A stretch of 64,000 nucleotides of DNA, from positions 1 through 64,000 of the forward strand of contig JABHDE010000037.1 of NCBI GenBank assembly GCA_018673215.1. The letters are read 5' to 3'. Below, in pieces: positions 17,905 to 27,552 of this stretch. The position numbers and the translations under genes were made by a program. A model generated the notes under the pieces. That model ran no database searches. It saw only the letters and a program-made list of their open reading frames with translations, and was not told where the DNA came from. The stretch is from Formosa sp. Lineage in GTDB: Bacteria > Bacteroidota > Bacteroidia > Flavobacteriales > Flavobacteriaceae. Each line of letters starts with the position of its first letter. Positions within the stretch are counted from its first letter, which is position 1.

Positions 17905-20847
17905 TTAGTTAATTGTGATCTCATCTGCAAAAAGCCAGCTTTTACCATCATGTTGAAATCCTAAATGCCAACTAGGTAAATCACCCTTTGTTTTTCCAAT
18001 TATTTTAATATATCGGTATTGGTTGTTTGTTTTAAATTCAATTGTTTTAATTTCAACTTCATCGCTTGGTTTCGGTGAGTCTAGTTGGATGGAATCAATG
18101 CGCTTAAATTCAACACCATCTTTGGAACCATAACAAACCACTTTCGTAGGATGAAAAATCCAGGAGCGTTGATCTTTTAAAAAATTAATTTGTACCAAAT
18201 TTATTGATTTTTGACGTCCTAAGTCAACAATTGCAACTAAATCTTCATTAAAATAACCCTGCCATGTTCCTGTTCTAAAATCAGAAGTTCCTAAAATACC
18301 ATCTATCAGGGCGTCATTTCCACCTGCATTGTATTGATTGGCAAAATTAGTTTCGAGTTTTATACTAAGAGTGGGATCAATTTTAAAGAAATTGGTACTA
18401 ATAACACTGCTTTTGACCGTATCTTTTTGGGCATAAACATGCAGGGTTGATGCTTCCGTGATCTCTAGAGGTTGTTTGTACGTTTGATAATTGGAATCAT
18501 CAATCTTGAAATAGATTGTGGCTTTTGGGTCCACATTCCCAAGACTTACCGTAGTTTTTATTTTAAAAGCAATGTCTCCCTTTGCTATAAAAGGAGCTGG
18601 TACAATCAAAAAATCGTCGATGGATGTACTGGGTTCTGCCCCTTTTTTAGTACCCCATTGAGAGGGTTTATCTGTCATAAAAAACTCTAAATCTCCCCCA
18701 TTTATGATTTCTGAATGGTAAATAAATGAGCGTTCAAGCGGAGTTCCATTTAATTTTACAGACGCAACATAGCGGTTAGAATCACTCAAGTTGTTGGCCC
18801 TTATAGAAAATGTGTTTTGATTTTCGAGATGAATGCTTGCGGATTTAAATAGGGGTTTTCCAATGATATAGGTGTTGGAAGCAGGAGTCACAGGATAGAA
18901 CCCTAAGGAACTAAACACATACCAAGCACTCATTTGTCCACAGTCTTCATTTCCCGAAATCCCATCAGGAGAATTGCTGTATAGGGTCGTTAAAATTTCA
19001 TGAACCTTCTCTTGAGTTTTATAGGGCTTATTGACAAAATTATATAGATAAGCCATGTGATGACTTGGCTCATTTCCGTGAGCATATTGTCCAATTAAGC
19101 CAGTGATGTCAACTTGCTCTCTTCCTGTGGTTTCAAGCTTTGCTGAAAACAAAGTGTCTAAGTTTGTTTCAAATTGAGCTTTGGATCCGATTAAATTGAT
19201 GTAGCCACTCAAGTCATGAGGCACATAGTTACTGTATTGCCAAGCATTGGCTTCGGTATAATTAAAATTTACTTCATAAGGGTTAAAAGGTTTAAACCAA
19301 GTGTTTCTAAAGCGCCCTCTCATAAATTGTGTATGAGGGTCAAATACGTTCTTATAATTTTGAGCACGTTGAATGTAGGTTTTATAAACTTCTGAAATAC
19401 CGAGTTCATTTGCCATTTGTGCTAATGCCCAATCGTCATAGGCATATTCTAAGGTCTTTGACACAGATTCACTTTCGTTTTCCATAGAAATATATCCGAG
19501 CGATTTATAATCTGCCAGTCCTAGTTTGTTCTGTTGCGCACTGTGTTGCATTGCTTTTAATGCCTTGTGAGCGTCGTAATCTCTAATGCCTTTCATAAAC
19601 GCATCAGCGATCACAGAAACAGCATGGTAACCAATCATACATCCAGTGTAATTAGCAGATAAATCCCAAATTGGCAAGATGCCGCCTTCATCAAATTTAG
19701 CTAAAAAGGTATTTATGAAATCATTTGTTTTGTCAATTTCAATGAGAGTATATAAGGGGTGTGTTGCTCTGTAGGTATCCCATAACGAAAAGACGGTATG
19801 GTATTCAAATGCTTTTGATTGATGAATTTTTTGGTCCATCCCACGATAGCGGCCATCCACATCTTGATACAGGTTTGGGGCAATCATGGTGTGGTAAAGC
19901 GATGTATAAAAATTTGTTTTGTAGTCGCTGTTTTTAGAGGTTACGGAGATTTTATTGAGTTTAGAATTCCATTCATTTTGCGCCTCGTTTTTAAGTTTTT
20001 CAAAATCGAAATCCGAAATTTCTTCGTTTAAGTTTTGTTTGGCACCAGTTTCATTTACTGCACTAATACCAATTTTTACAAGGACAGGGGTATTTGTTGG
20101 GTTATCAAATTCAATAGCAGCTTTTTTACTTTCAAATTTGTAATTTTTTGCACCAATAGCTTTGTCCGATAGTTCGTAGGAAATTGTTTTTATAGGGTGC
20201 GAAAACTGTATATAGTAATAGAGTTGCTGGTTTTCAGCCCAAGCTTTGGAATGTCGATACCCGCTCAAAGAATAAGCATCAATTTGATGAATTTTATGAT
20301 CTAGCAATAGGTCCCGATGTGCTAAATCTAGAATCAAAAATTGATTTTCTGAGGATGCATATTGATATTTATGCATGCCACTCCGTTTGGAAACGGTAAG
20401 TTCTACATCAACATTAATACGGTCTAAAGCAACTTTGTAAAACCCCGGTTCTGCAATTTCATTCTCGTGAGAAAAGTGAGCTTTATACCCTTCCTTGCCG
20501 TCGCTTCCATTATTAAAAATCACTTTATTGGAAGGCATTAATAAAATATCGCCATAATCGGAAACGCCAGTACCACTTAGATGGGTGTGAGAAAACCCAT
20601 AAATATAAGAGTCACTGTAATGATAGCCAGAGCACCCATCCCAACCCTCCAATCGTGTATCTGGGCTCAATTGCATCATCCCAAAAGGGCGTGTTGCGCC
20701 TGGAAATGCATGCCCATGCCCCCCAGTTCCGATAAATGGATTTACAAAAGATAAGAGATTTAAAGGCTCTTTCTGTGAATCTCTAGAAGAATTTGTGCAA
20801 TTAAAGACACTTAAAAGGGTTAAAAAACAGTAAAATTTATAGCTCAT
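17905..20847 (-). CDS. GH92 family alpha-mannosidase lipoprotein
   Basis: Exo-alpha-mannosidase-type glycosidase of family GH92, calcium-dependent inverting enzymes that trim mannose from high-mannose N-glycans or yeast mannan. The signal peptide ([17 protein letters not shown]) ends in a lipobox Cys; I start at that Met (20847) although the frame extends 11 codons upstream. The N-terminal domain begins with [20 protein letters not shown], and the catalytic domain carries [19 protein letters not shown]; both are GH92 signatures. A C-terminal chitobiase-like fragment ([18 protein letters not shown]) and a discoidin/F5-8C-like domain are appended, making it longer than a minimal GH92. It is the first gene of the glycan operon; linkage specificity is unknown. 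Confidence 0.93.
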   Translation of the reverse strand: MSYKFYCFLTLLSVFNCTNSSRDSQKEPLNLLSFVNPFIGTGGHGHAFPGATRPFGMMQLSPDTRLEGWDGCSGYHYSDSYIYGFSHTHLSGTGVSDYGDILLMPSNKVIFNNGSDGKEGYKAHFSHENEIAEPGFYKVALDRINVDVELTVSKRSGMHKYQYASSENQFLILDLAHRDLLLDHKIHQIDAYSLSGYRHSKAWAENQQLYYYIQFSHPIKTISYELSDKAIGAKNYKFESKKAAIEFDNPTNTPVLVKIGISAVNETGAKQNLNEEISDFDFEKLKNEAQNEWNSKLNKISVTSKNSDYKTNFYTSLYHTMIAPNLYQDVDGRYRGMDQKIHQSKAFEYHTVFSLWDTYRATHPLYTLIEIDKTNDFINTFLAKFDEGGILPIWDLSANYTGCMIGYHAVSVIADAFMKGIRDYDAHKALKAMQHSAQQNKLGLADYKSLGYISMENESESVSKTLEYAYDDWALAQMANELGISEVYKTYIQRAQNYKNVFDPHTQFMRGRFRNTWFKPFNPYEVNFNYTEANAWQYSNYVPHDLSGYINLIGSKAQFETNLDTLFSAKLETTGREQVDITGLIGQYAHGNEPSHHMAYLYNFVNKPYKTQEKVHEILTTLYSNSPDGISGNEDCGQMSAWYVFSSLGFYPVTPASNTYIIGKPLFKSASIHLENQNTFSIRANNLSDSNRYVASVKLNGTPLERSFIYHSEIINGGDLEFFMTDKPSQWGTKKGAEPSTSIDDFLIVPAPFIAKGDIAFKIKTTVSLGNVDPKATIYFKIDDSNYQTYKQPLEITEASTLHVYAQKDTVKSSVISTNFFKIDPTLSIKLETNFANQYNAGGNDALIDGILGTSDFRTGTWQGYFNEDLVAIVDLGRQKSINLVQINFLKDQRSWIFHPTKVVCYGSKDGVEFKRIDSIQLDSPKPSDEVEIKTIEFKTNNQYRYIKIIGKTKGDLPSWHLGFQHDGKSWLFADEITIN

Positions 20848-20935
20848 AATTTGATTTAGAAATATACTAAAAATTTTCATATCTAAAAGGATCGTTAAAT
20901 TAAAATATTAACTCAAATATCATACGCTTTTGTTT

Positions 20936-20943
20936 TACTTTTG
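20936..20943 (+). promoter_or_regulatory. -7 promoter box of the metallophosphoesterase gene
   Basis: TACTTTTG matches TAnnTTTG and lies 19 bp before the ATG at 20963. No TTG is visible at the expected -33 distance, so only half of the promoter is supported. Confidence 0.4.
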
Positions 20944-20962
20944 CTGCTGACTCTTACTAAAT

Positions 20963-22195
20963 ATGATTCGATTAATAATTTTTATTTTACTTGTTTTAGC
21001 ATTGGATTTTTATGCCCTTCAAAGTTTTAGAAGTGTGGTTAGAAATCCATGGATTACTTACGGATATGTGATTGTTTCTCTGATTGTACTTGGAAATATT
21101 GTTTATCAGGGAGTGACGTTTGACCGAGGTTCAGGGGTTAATTCTGGATTTTATTTATCTTTTGCGTTATTTGTATTGGTTTATGTTCCCAAATTAGTGC
21201 TTTTGGTTTTTATGTTTGGCGAAGATGTATTTCGTGTATTTGAAGCAGGAGTTAATTATTTCGTATCGAAATCAGATGAAAGTTCGGCTCTTTTTCGATC
21301 TCGACGAAAATTCATCGGGCAACTTGCCCTCGGCATTGCAGCCATTCCTTTTCTTTCTATACTTTATGGAATTACAAAAGGAAAATATAACTTTAAAGTT
21401 TTAAAATACACATTAGAATTTGAAGATTTACCAGCGGGCTTTGACGGCTATCAAATCACTCAAATAAGTGATATTCATAGTGGAAGTTTTGATAATAAAG
21501 ATAAAATCGAATATGCGGTCAATCTTGTCAATGAACAACTTTCCGATGTGATTATGTTTACGGGTGATATGGTAAACAGCCAGTCCAAAGAAATGCGCCC
21601 ATGGAAGTCAACTTTCTCAAAACTAAAAGCAAAAGACGGTGTTTTCTCAATTTTAGGAAATCACGATTATGGCGATTATATGCGTTGGCCTTCCGATGAA
21701 GCCAAATCTGAAAACTTCCAAGAATTGCTTGACATCCAAAAAGATATGGGTTTTGATTTGTTAAGGAATGAAAGTCGATTTATTGAAAAAGATGGCGAGC
21801 GTTTGGCAATTATAGGAGTTGAAAATTGGGGGAAAGGATTTAAGCAAAAAGGCGATTTATCCTTAGCTTCATCTAAAGTGGAGCCAAACGATTTTAAAAT
21901 TCTTTTAAGTCATGACCCTTCACATTGGCAATACGAAGTTATTAAAGATCCCAAGCATTACCATTTGACTTTAAGTGGTCACACTCATGGGATGCAGTTT
22001 GGAATTGAGATTCCGGGGATCCTAAAATGGAGTCCTATTAAATGGCGCTATAAATACTGGGCAGGCATCTACCAAAAGGCCGGTCAGTACATAAATGTGA
22101 ACCGTGGATTTGGCTTTTTAGCCTTCCCAGGACGGGTTGGGATTTGGCCTGAAATTTCCGTTATAACGCTAAAAAAACGGACAAATAACACTTAA
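20963..22195 (+). CDS. Membrane-anchored metallophosphoesterase (YkuE-like)
   Basis: Calcineurin-like phosphoesterase with a dinuclear metal centre. The N-terminal 150 residues hold about four hydrophobic helices, so the catalytic part is membrane-tethered. All metal-binding motifs are present in order: SDIHSG, FTGDMV, ILGNHDYG, LLSHDP and SGHTHGMQFG. At 410 aa it matches the YkuE/UDP-2,3-diacylglucosamine-hydrolase-like membrane branch; the true substrate is not known. It is divergent from the GH92 operon and monocistronic. Confidence 0.9.
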   Translation: MIRLIIFILLVLALDFYALQSFRSVVRNPWITYGYVIVSLIVLGNIVYQGVTFDRGSGVNSGFYLSFALFVLVYVPKLVLLVFMFGEDVFRVFEAGVNYFVSKSDESSALFRSRRKFIGQLALGIAAIPFLSILYGITKGKYNFKVLKYTLEFEDLPAGFDGYQITQISDIHSGSFDNKDKIEYAVNLVNEQLSDVIMFTGDMVNSQSKEMRPWKSTFSKLKAKDGVFSILGNHDYGDYMRWPSDEAKSENFQELLDIQKDMGFDLLRNESRFIEKDGERLAIIGVENWGKGFKQKGDLSLASSKVEPNDFKILLSHDPSHWQYEVIKDPKHYHLTLSGHTHGMQFGIEIPGILKWSPIKWRYKYWAGIYQKAGQYINVNRGFGFLAFPGRVGIWPEISVITLKKRTNNT

Positions 22196-22303
22196 ATCCT
22201 AGAAAATGTTATATTTACCCCAAAATTATACCTATATTTATACAAGATGTGGGTATGAATAAGTATCATTATCATTGAAGTTTGATACATAAAACACCAT
22301 GAT

Positions 22304-22600
22304 ATGTCAAAATTTGGAGAGTTAATTGATGTTGAAATCCCAGTATTGTTCGAGTTCTTCACAGAATGGAGTGACGAATCTGAAGCAATGCACGATGTTC
22401 TTAGAGATGTTGCTGCTGCGATGGGAGATAAAGCTCGAGTCATAAAAATTGACGTTGAAAAAAACCAAGACCTTGCAGAAGCACTTCGTATCAAAGGTTT
22501 ACCAACCTTAATTATATATAAATCAGGCGATATGAAATGGCGTCAGAGTGGTGAGCTCGATGCCAATACAATTATCGGAAGGATTCAAGAGTACGTGTAA
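22304..22600 (+). CDS. Thioredoxin-fold protein lacking the active-site cysteines
   Basis: The 98 aa protein aligns by eye with thioredoxin through its whole length: FEFFTEW at strand beta-2, a helix, KIDVEKN, and the cis-Pro loop GLPTLIIY (Pro67). At the place of the WCGPC redox motif it has WSDES (residues 22-26); both cysteines are Ser and the protein has no Cys at all. It therefore cannot do dithiol/disulphide exchange and is more likely a binding, chaperone-like or regulatory thioredoxin relative. No signal peptide is present, so it is cytoplasmic. It is convergent with the DUF2723 gene and has no clear consensus promoter. Confidence 0.85.
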   Translation: MSKFGELIDVEIPVLFEFFTEWSDESEAMHDVLRDVAAAMGDKARVIKIDVEKNQDLAEALRIKGLPTLIIYKSGDMKWRQSGELDANTIIGRIQEYV

Positions 22601-22624
22601 ATTTTATAATTTCTCATTCACTCC

Positions 22625-25600
22625 CTAAAGACCGTTCAACACATCCTCTTCTATCTGAGTCGGTTCTTCTTCTAATTCGCCGGTAAACAATCTAAGATAG
22701 CTGTTAAATTTTTCCATTTCCGCCTTTATAAACGTCTCGGTTTCATAGAGTGTTGTTATATCTACCAAGCTTCTATAGCGTTCTATATCAGTATAAATTG
22801 TTTGAATGTATTGGGACTGGTTGTATTCTGACAAAGAGCTGTAATACGTCAAGCTTTCTTGATATTTCTGAGACACATCTAAGTATAATTTTCGAGCCTT
22901 TTCGGATGCTTTTAGTTCATAATAAGCACCAATATAAGGATCTAACAATGTATAAAATCCAAAGAGATCTACGGGCATTTTTGCCATCGCTAAATCTGCA
23001 ATCTCCTCTGCTTTTTCCAACTCCCCTTCTTGAATTAAAGCTTCAATCAGTCGCGCTAAGTTTCCGCGATAGGTCAAGCTGTTTTTTCGAGTTTCTATAT
23101 CATGGTACATTGTTGGGTCGCCGTTGTTTCCCCAATCCCAATTCGTCACCATGTCGTACATTTTATCCGTATCAATCCGCCCCATATCAAAAGGATTGTT
23201 TTCTGCTACAGGAGTTTTTATAGGGACTAACTTATAAACCAACCCGTCGAGTTGTAGATAGTCTTTCATCCAAATATAATCATCGTCACCAAAAGCACCA
23301 CCACTAAAATAGATAGGACGCTCCCAATTATTGTTGGCTATAATATCCAACATCAATAATCGATTTTTATAAATTGCAGAATTTTTGATTTTAATGTCAA
23401 TATAAGGAACAATGGAAGCGGAATCTTTAGCTTTCACAATTCCATTTCTTAGAACGGATTCTTTATCCACTGAGATTCTCACATGTTCAGTTGGGAAGAA
23501 ATTAGCGTTCAAATCTTGTCTGCGTTGTCCACTGGTATCATAGCCTTGTTGGTCTAGGATGTTTTTATATTTTGTACGTGGATCGTCATTTGTGATAAAT
23601 CCTAAAAACTGATCAATACCCAAAGTGTCTTCAGTCACAACCTCTTTGATAATATAATCTCGTGTCCCCCATTTGTATTGATTGTGAGTCAAACTGGACG
23701 GAATAGGGTCGCTATCATACGCCTTTCGTTTCATTTGATCAATGTACCAATCTACATTTAGCAAACTTGTACAAACAACACGTACATCGCGGCGGATACC
23801 TTCAATTTCTTGAGCATACCAAAGAGGAAAGGTGTCGTTGTCCCCAATGGTAAAAATAATGGCATTCGGATCACAAGATTCTAGGTATTGTACAGCCATA
23901 GCGTGGGCCGTTTCTCGTCCTGAGCGGTCGTGGTCGTCCCAGTTTTGACTGATCAAAATTCCAGGAACTGCAACCAAACAGACCAAGCTTACTAGAGGCG
24001 CTAATAAACTTGTTTTTGAATAAACCCTTAGTTTTTCATAAATCGAAAAAACTCCAAATCCGATCCAAAGTGCAAATACATAAAAGGATCCTACCAGCGA
24101 ATAATCGCGTTCTCTTGGTTCAAACGGCCGTACATTGGTGTAAACTTGTATGGCAATTCCGGTGAATAAGAAAAATATTAGCATGGTCCAAAAGAGTTTT
24201 TTGTCTCTGTTAAAAAGAAAAAACAGACCGATAAGCCCTAATAAAAAAGGTAAAAAGAAGTAGGTGTTTCGAGCCTTATTATTTAAAACATCACTTGGAA
24301 GGTTGTCTTGTGAAATGCCCAAAAGGTAGGAGTCTACCGTATTAATTCCGCTGATCCAATTGCCGTGAAGGTCAAGACGGCCCTGAACGTCGTCTTGACG
24401 TCCTGTGAAATTCCACATAAAATAACGCCAATACATATATCCAATTTGATAATCAAAAAGGTAATGGATGTTTTGAAGTAATGAAGGTTTTTCAATGTCG
24501 ATATAACGTCCATATTTTTTCAGGAAGTTATGATAACCTTCATAATCGACCTCTCCTTTAGCAACCGAATCCTTAAAGCTATTGACCAAAGAGCGTAACT
24601 CGTTTTGCATTTTATATTCGGACTTGACGGAGAACTTTAAAAACCCAGAATACATCATATAATTTTCGGCATGCTCGTCACTCCACATTCTTGGTAAAAA
24701 AGAAGCGTGTTCTGAATTGTAGTTCTGCAAACCGTCTTTATAGTCGTTTACAATGATATATTTTTTAGCGACTTCATCTTTTTCATATTTTGGTTTGTCA
24801 TCAATATAAGGCTGATTTTCGTCCAAACCCACATATTGATTTGTAAACTGCGGGCCATAAAATAAATGTGTTTTTGGGTACTGCTCCAAATTGTAATAGG
24901 CGAGGAGTTCTCTGGCACTTGAAGGGTTGTTTTCATTGACCGTAACATTCGCATTCGCTCGAATAGGGAGCATCAACCACGATGAAAACCCAATGACTAT
25001 AAATGTGATGCATAGGAGTCCTGTGTTGAGGTGGATATAGCCTTTTTTTCGAGTGTAGTTGAGTCCCCAAAAAATGAATCCAACCAATAGGATAAACGCA
25101 ATGATTGAGCCCGAATTAAATGGCAATCCAACAGAGTTAACAAAAAAGATTTCTAAAGCACTAAAGTACCTAAGGATGTTGGGTGCTAAGAGTTTAAACA
25201 CAAACAAAAGCACGGCAATACCAGCCAAATTTGCTAGAATAAAATTTAGTGCAGTAACTTTCTTATAATTCTTAAAGTAATAAATAAGACCAATAGCAGG
25301 AATGGTTAAGAGTCCCATGAAGTGAACGCCGAAAGAAAGGCCAACCACAAAAGAAATCAGAACCAACCATTTGTTGCCTCTTGGTGTTGACATGTCATTC
25401 CCCCATCGCAGTCCTAAATAAAATAAAACAGCCATGATGAGTGTTGCCATCGCATAGACTTCTGTTTCAACGGCATTGAACCAAAAAGAGTCTGTAAAAG
25501 CAAAGGCTAAACTCCCTACAAATGCAGCCCCTAAAATAGCCATATTTTGCCCCTTTGAAGATTTATTATTATTCTTAGTGACTTGCTTTATTAGTAATAC

Positions 25601-25897
25601 AATCGACCAAAACATGAATAAAATGGTGAATGCACTGGCGGTGGCACTCATCATATTAATCATCAGTCCAATTTGTGTAGGATCAGTGGCAAAAATTGAA
25701 AAGAAGGCTCCCATCATTTGAAAGAATGGTGCTCCTGGGGGGTGTCCTACTTGCAACTTGGAAGAAGTTAAGATGTATTCACCCGCATCCCAAAAACTTA
25801 CTGTGGGTTCAACCGTGAGACTGTAAGTTATGAATGCTATTAAAAACGCAAGCCATCCTAAGATGAGGTTCCATTTTTTAAAATTAAAATCCGCCAT
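22625..25897 (-). CDS. DUF2723 (GT117-like) polytopic membrane protein
   Basis: Large membrane protein of the DUF2723 family, now placed with protein O-mannosyltransferase/TMEM260-like glycosyltransferases. The N-terminal 340 residues contain about nine hydrophobic helices and begin with the family signature TVEPTVSFWDAGEYILTSSK, followed by LQVGHPPGAPFFQM; the acidic WDAGE is the presumed catalytic loop. More helices follow near residues 540-660, then a soluble periplasmic half with IFTIGDNDTFPLWYAQ and TPR-like helices near the C-terminus. At 1090 aa it has the usual length. It probably glycosylates exported proteins, which is inferred from the family; no glycan cluster is adjacent. Confidence 0.9.
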   Translation of the reverse strand: MADFNFKKWNLILGWLAFLIAFITYSLTVEPTVSFWDAGEYILTSSKLQVGHPPGAPFFQMMGAFFSIFATDPTQIGLMINMMSATASAFTILFMFWSIVLLIKQVTKNNNKSSKGQNMAILGAAFVGSLAFAFTDSFWFNAVETEVYAMATLIMAVLFYLGLRWGNDMSTPRGNKWLVLISFVVGLSFGVHFMGLLTIPAIGLIYYFKNYKKVTALNFILANLAGIAVLLFVFKLLAPNILRYFSALEIFFVNSVGLPFNSGSIIAFILLVGFIFWGLNYTRKKGYIHLNTGLLCITFIVIGFSSWLMLPIRANANVTVNENNPSSARELLAYYNLEQYPKTHLFYGPQFTNQYVGLDENQPYIDDKPKYEKDEVAKKYIIVNDYKDGLQNYNSEHASFLPRMWSDEHAENYMMYSGFLKFSVKSEYKMQNELRSLVNSFKDSVAKGEVDYEGYHNFLKKYGRYIDIEKPSLLQNIHYLFDYQIGYMYWRYFMWNFTGRQDDVQGRLDLHGNWISGINTVDSYLLGISQDNLPSDVLNNKARNTYFFLPFLLGLIGLFFLFNRDKKLFWTMLIFFLFTGIAIQVYTNVRPFEPRERDYSLVGSFYVFALWIGFGVFSIYEKLRVYSKTSLLAPLVSLVCLVAVPGILISQNWDDHDRSGRETAHAMAVQYLESCDPNAIIFTIGDNDTFPLWYAQEIEGIRRDVRVVCTSLLNVDWYIDQMKRKAYDSDPIPSSLTHNQYKWGTRDYIIKEVVTEDTLGIDQFLGFITNDDPRTKYKNILDQQGYDTSGQRRQDLNANFFPTEHVRISVDKESVLRNGIVKAKDSASIVPYIDIKIKNSAIYKNRLLMLDIIANNNWERPIYFSGGAFGDDDYIWMKDYLQLDGLVYKLVPIKTPVAENNPFDMGRIDTDKMYDMVTNWDWGNNGDPTMYHDIETRKNSLTYRGNLARLIEALIQEGELEKAEEIADLAMAKMPVDLFGFYTLLDPYIGAYYELKASEKARKLYLDVSQKYQESLTYYSSLSEYNQSQYIQTIYTDIERYRSLVDITTLYETETFIKAEMEKFNSYLRLFTGELEEEPTQIEEDVLNGL

Positions 25898-26002
25898 GCT
25901 GTAAATTTGTAGTTTAAAGCGAATTTAATAATAAATACCCAAGGGTTAAAAACTTTTAAGTAAACCTTAATATTTTTTAGGTAAAACGGATAAAATACTT
26001 TT

Positions 26003-26386
26003 TCAGAAAAGCACTTCACGTAGATACCTTCCTGGCATTAAAGTAAATAAACCGGCGAGTATCAGTCCTATCCAATACAGCAATTTCATAGAACTTTTGT
26101 GTCGTTTGATATTTCCTTTTTTTACAGCAATTAAACTTCGGGGAACGGTCCAAATGGTGAGAAAACTCAATAAGTGAATCCATCCAAAATGATTTAGAAA
26201 TGTAGGGCCTACATAGGCTTTTAAAAATAAGGAGACAATTGAAGAGAAAAAAATAAGAGCCATATATATAGAGCCTATCTTTTTGTGTAAAACACTTCCT
26301 TTCCCCGAAATAACTATGAGATAAAACCCTAAAGGAAGGCAGGGTGCAATGGTGTACAAATGCACATCTCTTATAAATTCATACAT
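26003..26386 (-). CDS. Small membrane protein (DUF2306-like)
   Basis: A 127 aa protein with four hydrophobic segments and conserved-looking His residues: LHKKIGSIYM, the lone His in NHFGWIHLLS and RHKSSMKLLY. This pattern matches DUF2306-type membrane proteins of Bacteroidetes, whose function is unknown. It is the third gene of a three-gene operon, 2 bp after the winged-helix regulator. Confidence 0.75.
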   Translation of the reverse strand: MYEFIRDVHLYTIAPCLPLGFYLIVISGKGSVLHKKIGSIYMALIFFSSIVSLFLKAYVGPTFLNHFGWIHLLSFLTIWTVPRSLIAVKKGNIKRHKSSMKLLYWIGLILAGLFTLMPGRYLREVLF

Positions 26387-26388
26387 CC

Positions 26389-26679
26389 TTAAAGTTTTAA
26401 GTTTTGATAGTTTTTCAAATTCGAAAAATGGTCCTCAAACGCTTTAGTGCCTGCTTTTGTAATGGAGCAAGTTGTTTTTGGATAGTTGTTTTCAAAACTT
26501 TTGTGGATAGAGATATAGCCACTTTCTTTTAATTTTTTCAGCTGAACACTCAGATTACCTTGCGTGGTTTCTGTGATTTGTTTCAAATAATTAAAATCAC
26601 AGTTTTCTGCTTTTGTCAAAACAGCCACTATCATAAGCCTTGTTGGGTTTACCAATAATTTATCAAGGGGACTAAACAT
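26389..26679 (-). CDS. Winged-helix transcriptional regulator (ArsR/MarR-like)
   Basis: Small one-domain DNA-binding protein of about 96 aa. It starts at the Met at 26679 (MFSPLDKLLVNPTRLMIVAV); upstream codons lie inside the preceding gene and lack family character. It shows the winged-helix order: helix LVNPTRLMIVAVL, recognition region TQGNLSVQLKKLKESGYI, and wing HKSFENNYPKTTCSITKAG. This is the YqjI/HTH_27-like group often paired with membrane proteins. The start overlaps the membrane-protein gene by 8 bp. It probably controls its own operon through the palindromes at 27266-27289. Confidence 0.85.
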   Translation of the reverse strand: MFSPLDKLLVNPTRLMIVAVLTKAENCDFNYLKQITETTQGNLSVQLKKLKESGYISIHKSFENNYPKTTCSITKAGTKAFEDHFSNLKNYQNLKL

Positions 26680-27241
26680 TTGATTTGTTGTATAAGAGCG
26701 CCAGCCCTGGTATGAAAAGTCCAAAAAATGCAGCAATTCCATTTACTAAGAGCGAATTTACTTCTGGATTATAGACCAGTAGGACGCTGCAAGCAATGAC
26801 AGCGATGCCTCCAAAAGAGATCGGTTTGAAGCGAATTAATAGCCCTGTTATTAGAAGTATAATTCCTAGTAAAAACAAAATGGAGTGCACTGGATTTTGA
26901 TTATTTAGGATGGAAATAACGATTAATAGGATCCATGCCAAATTAAAAACACCCCAAATAATTTTAAGCGCACGTCCAATGTGAGTTTCATAGCCTGTTT
27001 TTTTTCGTTTTTTGATGTTGTAAATAACTGTCAGAACCATTCCAATCAGTGGGACAGAAATCCAATAAATTAATGAAGAATAGGTTGTTTTCTGTATGAA
27101 TTCTGGAAATCCGTAATGAATCAGACTCATTACAGCGATCAGTGAGCCCCAGAAAATAAAGTTGGGAGCTGCAGATTTTAAATTTTCTTTTGTTTTATTA
27201 ATGGTGTCATTAATAAGTTGAATTTGTTCTTGTGGTTTCAT
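26672..27241 (-). CDS. Membrane protein of unknown function, regulator-associated
   Basis: A 189 aa protein with an N-terminal soluble helix (PQEQIQLINDTINKTKENL) and about five or six hydrophobic segments. I do not recognise a specific family. It is the first gene of a membrane protein - winged-helix regulator - DUF2306-like operon; such trios in Flavobacteriia suggest that the membrane protein and regulator act together, but no signal can be named. Confidence 0.8.
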   Translation of the reverse strand: MKPQEQIQLINDTINKTKENLKSAAPNFIFWGSLIAVMSLIHYGFPEFIQKTTYSSLIYWISVPLIGMVLTVIYNIKKRKKTGYETHIGRALKIIWGVFNLAWILLIVISILNNQNPVHSILFLLGIILLITGLLIRFKPISFGGIAVIACSVLLVYNPEVNSLLVNGIAAFFGLFIPGLALLYNKSNV

Positions 27242-27261
27242 AGTTTTAAGATTTGTGATTA

Positions 27262-27292
27262 CAAATATAAACTAGTTTATATTATAAACAAA
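27262..27292 (-). promoter_or_regulatory. Promoter with palindromic operator between -33 and -7
   Basis: On the minus strand TTTG (27289-27292) and TATATTTG (27262-27269) are exactly 19 bp apart, an ideal Bacteroidetes promoter. The spacer contains TATAAACTAGTTTATA (27266-27281, perfect 16-bp palindrome) overlapping GTTTATA-T-TATAAAC (27275-27289). It starts 21 bp upstream of the 27241 gene. Binding of the operon's own winged-helix regulator here is the obvious guess. Confidence 0.65.
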
Positions 27293-27321
27293 AAAATCAA
27301 CAATAAATAAATTTAAAAATG

Positions 27322-27352
27322 TTTGTGCAAACAAAAGTTTATTATAAATTTG
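27322..27352 (+). promoter_or_regulatory. Promoter of tRNA-Gln
   Basis: TTTG at 27322-27325, 19-bp spacer, TAAATTTG at 27345-27352: exact -33/-7 consensus, 17 bp before the tRNA 5' end. Confidence 0.65.
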
Positions 27353-27369
27353 CACCCTCATTATGAGAT

Positions 27370-27442
27370 TGGCCCATGGTGTAACTGGCAACACGTTGGT
27401 TTTTGGTACCAAAGAGTCTAGGTTCGAGCCCTAGTGGGCCAA
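27370..27442 (+). tRNA. tRNA-Gln (UUG)
   Basis: Cloverleaf read by eye: acceptor TGGCCCA/TGGGCCA with A as discriminator, D-arm, anticodon stem TTGGT/ACCAA around loop TTTTGGT (anticodon TTG), T-arm CTAGG-TTCGAGC-CCTAG. The 3' CCA is not encoded. Confidence 0.97.
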
Positions 27443-27461
27443 CTAAAACAAGAATAAACTC

Positions 27462-27493
27462 TTGTTAAATTCAATTTTTATGTTGTATATTTG
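27462..27493 (+). promoter_or_regulatory. Promoter of rimP-nusA-infB
   Basis: TTG at 27462-27464, 21-bp spacer, TATATTTG at 27486-27493. Transcription would start near 27500, giving a leader of about 50 nt to rimP. Confidence 0.6.
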
Positions 27494-27519
27494 CCGCATA
27501 GAACGATAAATGAAAAAGC

Positions 27520-27545
27520 GAGGGGACATAAAGTCCCCTCTTTTT
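27520..27545 (+). terminator. Terminator-like hairpin in the rimP leader (possible attenuator)
   Basis: GAGGGGAC (27520-27527) pairs perfectly with GTCCCCTC (27533-27540) around an ATAAA loop and is followed directly by TTTTT. It lies between the rimP promoter and the rimP ATG at 27553. It has the full form of an intrinsic terminator but occurs before the operon, so it either terminates read-through from the tRNA or attenuates rimP-nusA-infB. Confidence 0.7.
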
Positions 27546-27552
27546 ATACCAG

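Noticed and set aside
22750-23223. 157-codon open frame antisense to the DUF2723 gene
   Set aside because: The DUF2723 protein on the other strand is well supported; this frame has no family features.
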